Assembly (NCBI RefSeq): GCF_002196705.1
Contig: NZ_NADJ01000036.1
Location: forward strand, 1 to 64,000
Origin: Desulfosporosinus sp. FKB
GTDB taxonomy: Bacteria > Bacillota > Desulfitobacteriia > Desulfitobacteriales > Desulfitobacteriaceae
Direction of reading: 5' to 3'
DNA: 64,000 nucleotides
Numbering within the stretch: position 1 is the stretch's first letter; every line of letters begins with the position of its first letter. Shown here piece after piece: positions 35,435 to 43,909 of the stretch. Under the pieces are notes generated by a model. That model did not search any database. It had not been told where the DNA came from and worked only from the letters and a program-made list of their open reading frames with translations. Both the position numbers and the translations under genes were made by a program.

Positions 35435-36541
35435 CTAATCGCAGTGACCCGGCGGAAAACAGCGAATGATTCTCAGGTTTCCCTCACCTCTGGACTCCCA
35501 CACCACAGGGCCGAGTGCTGCCGGCAAAAACAGTTCATCGCCCTGGCCGATGGCCATGATCCCACCGGACCAAATCAGATCGCCCTGTCCGGAAACCACA
35601 ATCACTACTGAAAAGCTGAATAAGCGGGAGGTGGCAAAACAGCCCCAAATCTCCAGTTCATCCATGGAAAAATAAGAGATATCTTTCCCGGATATGACAC
35701 TTCTGCGCATTCCGCCGTCTTTGCGCTCAATAATTTGGGGTTTACGGTAGTATTTTTCCAGGACTTGCTCTCGCGTGTAAGGTTCATAGTGAAAACATTC
35801 CAGCATTTTCGGAAATCCTGCCCCCTGATGACATTGATAATCGGACATCACTCTTCCTTCGGGCGATACTTTCTCGACTCTCATGGTAAAGTCGGTAGGT
35901 TCTTGTATTTCAATCAAAAAACAGCCCGAACCAATTGCATGGGGAACCCCGCTTTCTACCAAAAACACGTCCCCCTCTTGGACCGGAAAGTGATGAAGGG
36001 AGTCAACCATGCCTTGGATGTCTTGTCTAAAAAATAGCTCCGACCAGGTTTCTTGGGTTACGCCTGGTTTGAAACCAAGGAGAACATAGGGGTCCTGCCC
36101 ATTGACCCTTCTCCCTCCCAGGACATACCATGCTTCCGTTTTGCCAAACCCCGACCCAAAAACCCTTTGGGCATAATCACGGTCTGGATGAACTTGAAGC
36201 AAGAGCCGTGTATAAGAATCCAGTAGTTTTACCAAGATGGCCATATTGCTGCCGAACTTCCTAATGTGGGGCTGACCCAAAAATTCAAGGGGATGAGCAG
36301 CAAGCAGGGTTTTAAGAAATTCCGCGTCTGAGTTCGGATTATCCAGCCGGCTCAGCCCTGCAAAGGAATCACTTGTTTCACTTTGGGCCTGAACAATCGA
36401 TGCAGCCCACTCTTCTGCAGCGAATCCATCTTGAGGATTATCCTTGTGCTGCCACTGATCTAAAAGCATCCCACCTTTAAAGGGGCGCTTGACACGGTTT
36501 GGTTTTAGCTTAAGCGGTTTTAAGCAGATCTCCTTCTCCAC
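35435..36541 (-). CDS. Mannose-6-phosphate isomerase, class I type
   Basis: 368 aa from GTG 36541, with AAGGAGG 7 bases upstream; the frame reaches 36733 but the extra part lies in the promoter region. It has a cupin core with zinc ligands: QPHIRKFG, LLLQVHPD (Gln/His), HHFPVQEGDVFLVESGVPHAIGSG (Glu and His) and LIEIQEPTDFTMRV. It converts mannose-6-P to fructose-6-P and so feeds the same pathway. It is first in the operon. Confidence 0.87.
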   Translation of the reverse strand: MEKEICLKPLKLKPNRVKRPFKGGMLLDQWQHKDNPQDGFAAEEWAASIVQAQSETSDSFAGLSRLDNPNSDAEFLKTLLAAHPLEFLGQPHIRKFGSNMAILVKLLDSYTRLLLQVHPDRDYAQRVFGSGFGKTEAWYVLGGRRVNGQDPYVLLGFKPGVTQETWSELFFRQDIQGMVDSLHHFPVQEGDVFLVESGVPHAIGSGCFLIEIQEPTDFTMRVEKVSPEGRVMSDYQCHQGAGFPKMLECFHYEPYTREQVLEKYYRKPQIIERKDGGMRRSVISGKDISYFSMDELEIWGCFATSRLFSFSVVIVVSGQGDLIWSGGIMAIGQGDELFLPAALGPVVWESRGEGNLRIIRCFPPGHCD

Positions 36542-36680
36542 AAGTTCACCTCCTTCGCCTGGACTGAAGTCCTGGCGTTTTCCTTCGCAAAATAGGGCCA
36601 AGCGTGTTAAACTAATAGATGCTACCAGAGAATTCAAAAGATCGCTAAACTTTAAAAATTTCAGCGGAGGAATCCCAACT

Positions 36681-38201
36681 ATGATTGTCCTCTTATTGTT
36701 GCTGACTTTGGCTTCCATCGCACTCTTTATCATAAAAGCCAGAAATTCTTCTGCCTATTGGATGGCGTTCGTTCTTCTCGGTTGGTCTTTAAGTATGTCA
36801 GGGTTTGTTCTATTTATCTCAAAATACGGAGGTTTTTACTACCGGGTTAATACCATCTTGTTTTTCAACGATGCTATCCGCATAGCTCTGCTGACATCGC
36901 CCATCTCCCTGGATGCCATAAGCCGGATGATCACTGCCGGCCGCTCCTTGTTTGTCTTTAGTTTGATCGGATTTTCCCTGAACCTCTACCACAAGCATCT
37001 CGGGAAAGGTCTATGGAAGATACAGGCCATTAACTTCCTCTTCTCCCTTACTCAGCTTCTTTTCTATGATCCCATAATTTATCGCAGGGCACTTGAGGTC
37101 CTCAATGAAAGGCAGACTTACATTGTCAGTTTGCTGACCAGAACCTGGTTTGTTATATCTGTGATCCTTGCTTTATCCCTTCTGCTTTGGGAATATAAGT
37201 TTCTCGCTATTCCTTGGATCAAGCGCCAACGGAAATTTATTCTTATGGGCCTTTTGGCCCTCGTCGTTTTCTATTCTTACCTTGGCTTCATGGGGCCTCT
37301 CCAAGTCACTGATGTACGTACCTACTACTTTCTCTACTCTGATTTTTACAATTTCAATCCGCCCATTACCTTGCCGGAGTGGTATATTGGCATAGGATTT
37401 ACTGGCTTTGCCTCTGTCGTTAGTTTCTATGCTGTCTGGAAATACGCTGAAGTGGAGAGACAATTGGGGCAAGCCGATATGCAATTAGAACGCAAACTTA
37501 AAACAGCAAACATTGGCGTACGCGTTTTCACCCATGCTATCAAGAATCAATTGCTTAGTATTCAGCTAATTCTTAATCAAACTTCTAAGCTCTTGACGCC
37601 GGAAGATGAGGCAGAGTCCAAAGATGCCTTAGTGGCGCAGAACTTAGCTAAAACTTTAGAGATCGTCAATCATACTCTTTCCCGGCTTGATACCCTCTAC
37701 AGCTCCTTTAAAACAACGCAGCTTCATCTGAAAGCAATAGTGTTAAGTGAGCTGATGAACAATATTGTCCAGCGCTTAGAGGTTCCTAATAATATTCAAT
37801 TTGAACAGCAGACACTTTCAAGCAGCATCTTAGCAGATCAATTGCACCTTTCCGAAGCCCTTTATAATATTTTATGCAACGCCTTTGAAGCTATCGGAAC
37901 AGAAGAACAGGGGCAGGTGCATGTTACAACCTGTTCGGATTTCAACTGGCTGATTATTCAAATTCAAGATAATGGCCCCGGCATTCCCAGGGACAAACTG
38001 GACAGTATTTTTGATCCGTTCTATACCAGCAAAAACACAAACCGCAACTGGGGAGTCGGACTATCTTATGCCAAACAGGTTATTGACGGTCATTTTGGCC
38101 ATATCCATGTAGAAAGTCATACGGATGGGCCGAACAAAGGAACTTCCTTTTATGTCTATTTGCCAATTTACAACCTAACGTTAAATTCTAAAGGAGAATA
38201 A
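36681..38201 (+). CDS. Membrane sensor histidine kinase, divergent from the sugar operon
   Basis: 506 aa from ATG 36681 (MIVLLLLLTL), with GGAGG 10 bases upstream. The earlier in-frame ATG at 36489 lies inside the divergent gene and is rejected. Residues 1-265 contain seven or eight membrane helices with short loops. The kinase part has His near residue 285 (THAIKNQLLSIQL), an N box (LYNILCNAFEAI), DNGPGIP and a GVGLSY box. It forms a pair with the regulator 28 bases downstream. Divergent placement suggests control of the sugar operon. Confidence 0.87.
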   Translation: MIVLLLLLTLASIALFIIKARNSSAYWMAFVLLGWSLSMSGFVLFISKYGGFYYRVNTILFFNDAIRIALLTSPISLDAISRMITAGRSLFVFSLIGFSLNLYHKHLGKGLWKIQAINFLFSLTQLLFYDPIIYRRALEVLNERQTYIVSLLTRTWFVISVILALSLLLWEYKFLAIPWIKRQRKFILMGLLALVVFYSYLGFMGPLQVTDVRTYYFLYSDFYNFNPPITLPEWYIGIGFTGFASVVSFYAVWKYAEVERQLGQADMQLERKLKTANIGVRVFTHAIKNQLLSIQLILNQTSKLLTPEDEAESKDALVAQNLAKTLEIVNHTLSRLDTLYSSFKTTQLHLKAIVLSELMNNIVQRLEVPNNIQFEQQTLSSSILADQLHLSEALYNILCNAFEAIGTEEQGQVHVTTCSDFNWLIIQIQDNGPGIPRDKLDSIFDPFYTSKNTNRNWGVGLSYAKQVIDGHFGHIHVESHTDGPNKGTSFYVYLPIYNLTLNSKGE

Positions 38202-38229
38202 TCGTCATCAACTGTCTAATAGGAGGAGC

Positions 38230-38934
38230 ATGATTTCCATGGAAAACGAGATGCTGGAAAAAACCATTGGTCTAATTGTAGCCGATGATCTTGCGATTTT
38301 ACGCGATCACTTCTGCAGTATTATCAATGGTGAAAAAGATATGAAAGTACTCGCTCAAGCCTCCAGCGGCAAACAAGCGGTTCAGCTCGCGTCAGAGTTA
38401 AAACCTGACTTGATGCTCATGGATATAGAGATGGATATGCGCCATGATGGCATTTTTGCCGCCCAGGAAATATTGGCCGCCAACCCGGAAATACGCATTG
38501 TCTTCCTAACGATTCATGAAGATGATGATACGGTTTTCAATGCCTTCGAGGTCGGGGCCGTAGACTACATTCTCAAAACTATTGACAGTTCGGAACTGGT
38601 TGCCGGCATTCGAGCGGCATACCGCCGCAATTCTCCGATCCGTCCGGAAATAGCCTCCAAAATACGAAATGAATTTTCTCGCATCCGCCGCAATGAGTCG
38701 AGAATCTTTGATGCTATGTCTATTGTCTCCAGCCTGACGCCTTCGGAAAAAGCAATCATCACCCTACTTTTGCAAGGAAAAAAGCCGGCAGAGATTACAG
38801 CCATTCGTAACGTTGAATTAACAACTATAAAGTCTCAGATTAATGTCATCCTCAAGAAGTTTAATAAAAATCGAACGAAGGAAATTGTCAAAATGATTAA
38901 GGATATGAATATCGCTCATCTTTTTTATCGTTAG
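38230..38934 (+). CDS. NarL/LuxR-like response regulator
   Basis: 234 aa: receiver domain with acidic ADD and phospho-acceptor Asp65 (LMDIEMD), Thr/Lys switch residues (LTIHE, LKT), then a C-terminal LuxR-type helix-turn-helix (LTPSEKAIITLLLQGKKPAEITAIRNVELTTIKSQINVILKK). AGGAGG is only 3 bases before ATG 38230; ATG 38239 is the alternative. It is the partner of the upstream kinase. Confidence 0.88.
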   Translation: MISMENEMLEKTIGLIVADDLAILRDHFCSIINGEKDMKVLAQASSGKQAVQLASELKPDLMLMDIEMDMRHDGIFAAQEILAANPEIRIVFLTIHEDDDTVFNAFEVGAVDYILKTIDSSELVAGIRAAYRRNSPIRPEIASKIRNEFSRIRRNESRIFDAMSIVSSLTPSEKAIITLLLQGKKPAEITAIRNVELTTIKSQINVILKKFNKNRTKEIVKMIKDMNIAHLFYR

Positions 38935-38952
38935 AACTTAAACGATTTAGCG

Positions 38953-38993
38953 ACAAGGGCTAGGGGTTATCCACCTAGCCCTTGTTTTTATTT
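38953..38993. terminator. Intrinsic terminator between regulator and sulfonate-importer genes
   Basis: Arms ACAAGGGCTAGG and CCTAGCCCTTGT flank a nine-base loop, and TTTTATTT follows on the plus strand. It serves the response regulator gene and may also stop the convergent importer operon. Confidence 0.88.
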
Positions 38994-38999
38994 ATGCCA

Positions 39000-40040
39000 T
39001 TACTTTTTCAGGGCTTGGGCCATAGGGGCCGGAGCTAAATATTGATCTGGATCGACATAGGTCTTAACCTTACCGGTCTCTATAAACAGGTTCTCTAAGT
39101 TGCCCAACCACTTCTTGATAGTTCCATCCGTCAGATTACTGTTTAATTTACTGGATTCTATCCAATTTGTCGTTTTTACCTGTACTTTAAGGGAATCTTC
39201 AGGGACCTGCGTGAATTTAGAAGTTAATTGGACAGCCTCATCGAGATGGCTTATCCGATAATCATTAGCTTGGCTCCAAGCCTTCATGAAACGATTGACA
39301 GCTTCGGGGTTTTTCTCTAAAAATGATGGTCTGACTACCCACATTTGCGGAAAAACATGATCTGGTTCAAAGGTAGCGTCGTTGGCTAATTTTACAATAT
39401 TATCGGTGCCTACTTGTTTTTCGATCTCGTTTGTATAGGGGACCCAGGTTGCCACGGCGTCAACTTTGTTAGCCACAAAGGCGGCAACTGATCCGGCTAC
39501 ATCCATATTTACTAAATTTACATCACTGGGTTTCAAGGATACCTTTTTCAAAGCTAAATCAAGGATCATCTCTGCTGAGCTTCCCTTGGTAACGGCTATG
39601 TTTTTACCTTTAAGATCACTTAAGGTCTTAATTCCCGATTTCTTGGTTGCCCAGACCACATCCCCTTCGTTGGTGCTGTCGACGGTTAAAACTTTACCTT
39701 GACCTTGTACGACAAGAGGAAAAGCGCCTGGTCCAATATAAGCTATATCCAGATTTCCCGAGGCCATGGCTTGAAATTCCTGAGGTCCGGTAAGGAATTT
39801 CAGCGGATTGACTTGAAGTCCGGCATTTTTAAAATAGCCTTTCTGGTCGCCAATAACGATAGGAGCGGCACCGTGAAGGTCCGGCAGATAACCGACATTT
39901 ATTTTCATGACTGTTGCATTTGTTCCGGAGGAATCCTGAGATTTGGACGGAACGGACGATTGGTTACTGCAAGCGCTTAAAATGAGCGAAAGTACTAACA
40001 AGACCACACCCGAAAACACCAGTCTGGTTTTTTTCAACAT
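39000..40040 (-). CDS. Sulfonate/taurine-type ABC solute-binding lipoprotein
   Basis: 346 aa, lipobox LSAC, then the SsuA/TauA fold: NVGYLPDLHGAAPIVIGDQKGYFKNAGLQVNPLKF, a substrate-loop AYIGPGAFPLVV and GKNIAVTKGSSAEMIL. Such proteins bind sulfonates, nitrate, thiamine precursors or other small anions. It is the last gene of the importer, after ATPase and permease. GGAGG is 7 bases before ATG. The proximity to the sugar operon and its TauE-like permease is notable, but a shared substrate is not shown. Confidence 0.85.
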   Translation of the reverse strand: MLKKTRLVFSGVVLLVLSLILSACSNQSSVPSKSQDSSGTNATVMKINVGYLPDLHGAAPIVIGDQKGYFKNAGLQVNPLKFLTGPQEFQAMASGNLDIAYIGPGAFPLVVQGQGKVLTVDSTNEGDVVWATKKSGIKTLSDLKGKNIAVTKGSSAEMILDLALKKVSLKPSDVNLVNMDVAGSVAAFVANKVDAVATWVPYTNEIEKQVGTDNIVKLANDATFEPDHVFPQMWVVRPSFLEKNPEAVNRFMKAWSQANDYRISHLDEAVQLTSKFTQVPEDSLKVQVKTTNWIESSKLNSNLTDGTIKKWLGNLENLFIETGKVKTYVDPDQYLAPAPMAQALKK

Positions 40041-40189
40041 TAGTAAACCTCCTCAAATTCCCGATATTTCTCTCATAATCTCTTTTTCTATCGTTACTCT
40101 AAAGGTTTTAAAAATCTTACTGCAATTCATACCGAATAGAATACAGTTATTGAATTGATTAATTTGACGTATTCAATTGTATTTTTAAT

Positions 40190-41002
40190 TTACTTCTTAA
40201 CTTCCAGATATTCCCGATAAACCTTAGACCAAATTTCATTTTTGATCTCCACGAATTCGGAGCTTAGTTTTGTAGCTTGATCTCGCGGATAAGGAATATC
40301 TACCGGGATAATTTCTTTTACTCGTCCGGGCCGTGCGCTCATAATGATAACCCTTTGAGCGAGAATTACAGCCTCCTCCACATCATGGGTAATAAAGAAA
40401 CAGGTCCTTTTTTCCGTCTGCCAGGTTTGCAGCAGCTCCTCCTGTAATTGGGAACGTGTCTGAGCATCAACGGCTCCGAAAGGTTCATCCATCAGAAGAA
40501 CCTCCGGCTCAACGGCATAGGCCCTGGCTATGGCTACCCGCTGTCTCATCCCGCCTGAAAGTTCTTTGGGATAGGCGTGGGCAAAATCCTTCAGTCCTAC
40601 TAGTTCAAGATACCTTTCAGCTTTCTCTTGCCGTTCTTGCTTGCCCAAACCTTTAAGTTTCAAGCCAAACTCGACATTTTTGAGGACAGTCTTCCAAGGA
40701 AATAAAGCATATTGTTGAAAGACGACTCCTCGTTCCCTGCCCGGACCGTTTATCGGTTTCCCGTCAACTAAGACACTGCCCTCTGTCTGTTTCTCGAGTC
40801 CGGCAATAATGTTTAGCAACGTAGTTTTACCACAGCCGCTGGGGCCGACAACACAGACAAATTCATTATCCGCAATATCTAAGTTAACATCCTGCAAAGC
40901 AACCAGTTGACCTGTCCTGGCCTGATATATTTTCGAAAGGTTTTTGATCTCAATTCGATTGTTAACGATGTTTTCCCTTAATTTTTCCTGACTTCCTGCC
41001 AT
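40190..41002 (-). CDS. ABC importer ATPase, SsuB/TauB type
   Basis: 270 aa. Walker A is GPSGCGKTT, Q loop QQYALFPWKTV, signature LSGGMRQR, Walker B VLLMDEPFGAVD, switch FITHDVEEAV. The DEPFGAVDAQTR and ALFPW patterns are typical of the sulfonate/nitrate/taurine group. Its start overlaps the permease end by 25 bases, with AAGGAAGC 7 bases upstream. Confidence 0.9.
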   Translation of the reverse strand: MAGSQEKLRENIVNNRIEIKNLSKIYQARTGQLVALQDVNLDIADNEFVCVVGPSGCGKTTLLNIIAGLEKQTEGSVLVDGKPINGPGRERGVVFQQYALFPWKTVLKNVEFGLKLKGLGKQERQEKAERYLELVGLKDFAHAYPKELSGGMRQRVAIARAYAVEPEVLLMDEPFGAVDAQTRSQLQEELLQTWQTEKRTCFFITHDVEEAVILAQRVIIMSARPGRVKEIIPVDIPYPRDQATKLSSEFVEIKNEIWSKVYREYLEVKK

Positions 41003-41808
41003 CCCGTTAGCTTCCTTTCCAAAAATAAGACCCCTCTGTCCAAGACAAAGCCGATAATACCAATTAATACTATGCCTAAAAGAACCAGATCCATACGGAA
41101 ATAAATACTTGCCTCTTCAATCATATCGCCTAAGCCCGCTGAAGCCCCGGTCAATTCTGCGGCTACCAACGTCGTTAAAGCACTGGCTAGTCCCAGCCTT
41201 ACTCCGACTAAGATATAGGGAAATGATGCAGGTACTACAACTTCAAAGAATATATCTTTATCAGTCGCGCCTAAAACTTTAGCCGCTTTGATTAGGGTCG
41301 GATCTACATTGCGAACTCCTTGATAAATAGTAATAACCATTACCAGAAAAGATGCTACGAAAATAACGGTAACCTTCGCTCCCTCTCCCACACCAAAGGC
41401 AACAATTACCAAAGGAATGAGGGCGATGGGAGGAATCGTTCGAAAAAATTGAATCCAGGGCTCGACGATATTGCGGAACAGGCCGTACCAGCCCATTAGA
41501 AAAGCAACTGGAATAGCGGCAACTAATCCCAGGGCAAAGCCGCATAAAACCCGGAAAAGACTGATGGATATATTTGAATAAAGACTGCCGCTTTGTAATT
41601 CTGAAACAAACGCTTGGGCAACTTTCCCCGGGCCAACCAAAACAGCCCCAACCTGCGGAAAAGAAGAGATTCCTGCCCAGAATAGAATGCCAACAATAAA
41701 GGATATGACTGTCATAACCCGGGCATCAATTTTATCCCAAAACTTAACCCCTTCTTGACCGCTGTTTCCCGCATTCCTTCTTTTTGACACCGACTGATTC
41801 ACTGCCAC
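40978..41808 (-). CDS. ABC importer permease, SsuC/TauC type
   Basis: About 276 aa from GTG 41808 (GGAGG 10 bases upstream; a second GTG at 41802). Six membrane helices and the binding-protein-dependent permease loop (AAKVLGATDKDIFFEVVVPASFPYILVGVRLGL). It is the first gene of the operon. The longer frame to 41871 runs over the ribosome site. Confidence 0.9.
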   Translation of the reverse strand: MAVNQSVSKRRNAGNSGQEGVKFWDKIDARVMTVISFIVGILFWAGISSFPQVGAVLVGPGKVAQAFVSELQSGSLYSNISISLFRVLCGFALGLVAAIPVAFLMGWYGLFRNIVEPWIQFFRTIPPIALIPLVIVAFGVGEGAKVTVIFVASFLVMVITIYQGVRNVDPTLIKAAKVLGATDKDIFFEVVVPASFPYILVGVRLGLASALTTLVAAELTGASAGLGDMIEEASIYFRMDLVLLGIVLIGIIGFVLDRGVLFLERKLTGWQEVRKN

Positions 41809-41871
41809 GTATTGCTCACCTCCTTTCCATCCTTGACTATTCATCCTGTTTGATGAAAACGCGCTTACCAA

Positions 41872-42117
41872 ATCAGGAATCCCTCATTTACCTCAAGGAT
41901 ATCTCTAAACAATCAGAAAATACAGTATGATCTTTTTTCATACTTTTAGAGAACGACCATCTAAAAGTTCATACAGATCGTCTATAACTTGAAAAAAATT
42001 ATAAGTTTTCAATGGTCCTTATTAAGGCGAATATATCGAACTCACGTCATGCTTATTTAAAACCTAAAATCCAAAAGGCTGCTATTTCTTCATTACAGAA
42101 AGTACCTAATTCATGAA
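41872..42117. other. Intergenic region between divergent importer and marR genes
   Basis: I see no gene. It should contain the importer promoter on the minus strand. A partial match to the marR operator half (AAGTACCTAA) lies near 42101. Confidence 0.5.
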
Positions 42118-42166
42118 TTGACAAATCAGTAAGGTACCTTTATAATATAATTCATAAGGTACCTTA
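42118..42166 (+). promoter_or_regulatory. Consensus marR promoter with two operator palindromes
   Basis: TTGACA (42118-42123), a 17-base spacer and TATAAT (42141-42146) make a near-perfect promoter. The spacer ends in TAAGGTACCTTT (42130-42141), and a second TAAGGTACCTTA lies at 42155-42166, 25 bases centre to centre. Occupation of either site would block polymerase, so tight autorepression by the downstream MarR protein is likely. Confidence 0.85.
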
Positions 42167-42203
42167 CTAATTATTAATTGCTTCTGGAAAGTGAGGGTTA
42201 ATT

Positions 42204-42878
42204 ATGAATAACAATGATCTAGACTTATTTGATCAATTTGTCCGCCTTGAATGGCTGCTTCACCGCTATCATCAACACAACCACAGACACCATGGTCCTA
42301 TGGGGGACTCTCATCGCGGCCAGGGTCGGGTACTGGCTCTGCTGAAGTTAAAGCCGGAAATTAGTCAGAAAGAGCTTTCCGATATCTTGGATATCCGCTC
42401 CCAATCTTTGGGGGAATTGCTGGCAAAATTAGAGCGCAGCGGTTTTATAACCCGGACCCCTTCCCAAACTGACCGCCGTGTTATGGAGGTACGTTTAACG
42501 GAAACAGGAAAAACGGTATCTGACCAGAATGAGCAGCAGAGAGATACTGAGTCCTTGTTTAGCTGTCTAAATCAAGAGGAGCAATCTGCTCTCAGCAATT
42601 ATCTGAATCGTATTATTGATAACTTAGAACAACAATTCGGAAATATTGAACCAGGACCACATTGGCATGGACTTGAACATGGACATGGTGGGCATCCGCC
42701 TTTTGATGGCAGAGGTATTGGCCCTCATTGTGACCGGAGAGGCGGTCATCCGCCCTTCCATGGCAGACACTTTGCTCAGCATTTCGGCGGAGAAGGAGGT
42801 CGTTCTCCTTTTGATGGCAGGGAGTTTGGTCAAAATTCTAAGACCGAGGATAAACCAGATAGCTCAGATGGGAAATAG
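42204..42878 (+). CDS. MarR-family regulator with His/Gly-rich C-terminal repeats
   Basis: 224 aa. Residues 30-150 form the MarR winged helix (KPEISQKELSDILDIRSQSLGELLAKLERSGFI, wing PSQTDRRVMEVRLTETG). Residue 15-35 holds a His cluster (HRYHQHNHRHH). The C-terminal 65 residues contain three loose repeats of [GR]-GG-[HR]-[PS]-PF-[DH]-GR-x-[IF]-[GA]-[PQ]. These His-rich ends are unusual for MarR and might bind metal. No efflux gene follows, so its targets lie elsewhere or are only itself. Confidence 0.85.
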   Translation: MNNNDLDLFDQFVRLEWLLHRYHQHNHRHHGPMGDSHRGQGRVLALLKLKPEISQKELSDILDIRSQSLGELLAKLERSGFITRTPSQTDRRVMEVRLTETGKTVSDQNEQQRDTESLFSCLNQEEQSALSNYLNRIIDNLEQQFGNIEPGPHWHGLEHGHGGHPPFDGRGIGPHCDRRGGHPPFHGRHFAQHFGGEGGRSPFDGREFGQNSKTEDKPDSSDGK

Positions 42879-42998
42879 ATTATAGTATAGAGACCCAATT
42901 CAGACTAATATCCCTTGAAAAGGTACTCTAACTGCAGCAAATCTACTGCTGTACAATGATAAGTTACTGATAAGTTTCGGCATGCAGCTCTTAAAAGA

Positions 42999-43040
42999 AC
43001 AGCCCTCTACCTACATAATATAGGTCAGAGGGCTGTTTTA
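42999..43040 (+). terminator. Terminator of the marR gene
   Basis: ACAGCCCTCT-A-CCTA pairs with TAGG-TC-AGAGGGCTGT with one bulge, then TTTTATT. Confidence 0.85.
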
Positions 43041-43145
43041 TTAGGATTTTGGAAATTTTTACTTTATGATTCAGGCATTTAAATAGACTTTAAATAGTTT
43101 ATGACACTTGATAGGAGCAACTTAAAATTCCAGTACAAAAACAAA

Positions 43146-43176
43146 AGGTACTAATTGCTTATAATCATTAGTACCT
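43146..43176 (-). terminator. Terminator of the HTH (RodZ-like) gene
   Basis: Arms AGGTACTAAT and ATTAGTACCT, perfect, loop of 11. The minus strand continues TTTTGTTTTTG. Confidence 0.8.
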
Positions 43177-43199
43177 ATCCCCATACAGATGTTTTAAGT

Positions 43200-43532
43200 T
43201 CATCGTCTTAAAGCTCTCAAACTATTTACTTTCAAGAATCTAAAGATTAGGCCAGTCTCTTTTTTAGGAGGAACATCAAGCCTGGTTTCCAAATCAGGTT
43301 CAATTACCTCCATTCGATAGGTATGCACTAAACTATCAGCATCCAGTCCCAGAAAACGTGCATAAGAACGCAAATAGCCTATTGTATATACTCCCCCAGG
43401 AAGGATTCCAAAGTTCCCTTCCTCTAACGCTTGCAAATACTTAGTTCGAATTTTAGTAATTTCTTCAACGTCTTTTAACTCTATTCCTTTTGCTTCTCGG
43501 GCCTTTCGTAATTGCAGGAAGACATTATCCAT
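43200..43532 (-). CDS. RodZ-like helix-turn-helix protein
   Basis: 110 aa from ATG 43532 (MDNVFLQLRKAREAKG), with GGAGG 7 bases upstream; the longer frame to 43601 runs across this site. It has the HTH_25 domain of RodZ (LKDVEEITKIRTKYLQALEEGNF, then LPGGVYTIGYLRSYARFLGLD). There is no membrane helix or external domain, so it is a truncated or soluble relative of RodZ. It could be a cytoskeleton adaptor or a DNA-binding protein; sequence cannot decide. Confidence 0.75.
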   Translation of the reverse strand: MDNVFLQLRKAREAKGIELKDVEEITKIRTKYLQALEEGNFGILPGGVYTIGYLRSYARFLGLDADSLVHTYRMEVIEPDLETRLDVPPKKETGLIFRFLKVNSLRALRR

Positions 43533-43767
43533 ATCTAAACCTCCGGCGGCCTGGCAATCATGGCAGTGCTTTCCTGCTTTAGACCCATAGCTTTGCGTCA
43601 TACCTTTTCAGATATTTTGCCCTTATTCAGAACATTTTTCGAGATAAGATAACATAAGTGAAGATTTTATGTATATTGGTAAAACGAAGTTACAGAATGT
43701 CGTATTTGCGAGAATCTTCTCGTGAAGTATTTTAACACATTTGTCAATAACTTTAAATACACTTTTG

Positions 43768-43823
43768 CTATATTTTTCTAAATTTTTTTCTATATTTTTT
43801 CTATATTTTTACTATATTTTTAC
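43768..43823. repeat. Tandem CTATATTTTT repeat, about five units
   Basis: Units of 10-13 bases (CTATATTTTT, one CTAAATTTTTTT variant, two CTATATTTTT(T), ACTATATTTTTA) run head to tail. It forms a nearly pure A/T stretch upstream of the RodZ-like gene. Confidence 0.8.
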
Positions 43824-43840
43824 TTAGGGATCAGCACAAT

Positions 43841-43893
43841 AAAATTGGGCTCTGCGGATCAACAACTTGTTGACTGTGGAGCCCAATTTTTTT
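43841..43893 (-). terminator. Terminator of the MBL-fold hydrolase gene
   Basis: Outer arms AAAATTGGGCTC and GAGCCCAATTTT enclose an inner TCAACAA/TTGTTGA stem. T runs lie on both strands. Confidence 0.88.
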
Positions 43894-43909
43894 ATTATTT
43901 AAGCATAAT

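Larger units (their letters stand above)
42879..43199. other. Convergent intergenic region with two terminators
   Basis: No gene is seen. It holds the marR terminator (42999-43040) and, on the minus strand, the terminator of the HTH gene (43146-43176). Confidence 0.6.
43602..43909. other. AT-rich intergenic region with tandem repeat and terminator
   Basis: No gene is supported. It carries the tandem CTATATTTTT array (43768-43823) and the terminator of the MBL gene (43841-43893). Confidence 0.6.

Noticed and set aside
36489-36680. N-terminal extension of the divergent histidine kinase
   Set aside because: It would overlap the divergent isomerase gene and its ribosome site; ATG 36681 starts the first membrane helix.
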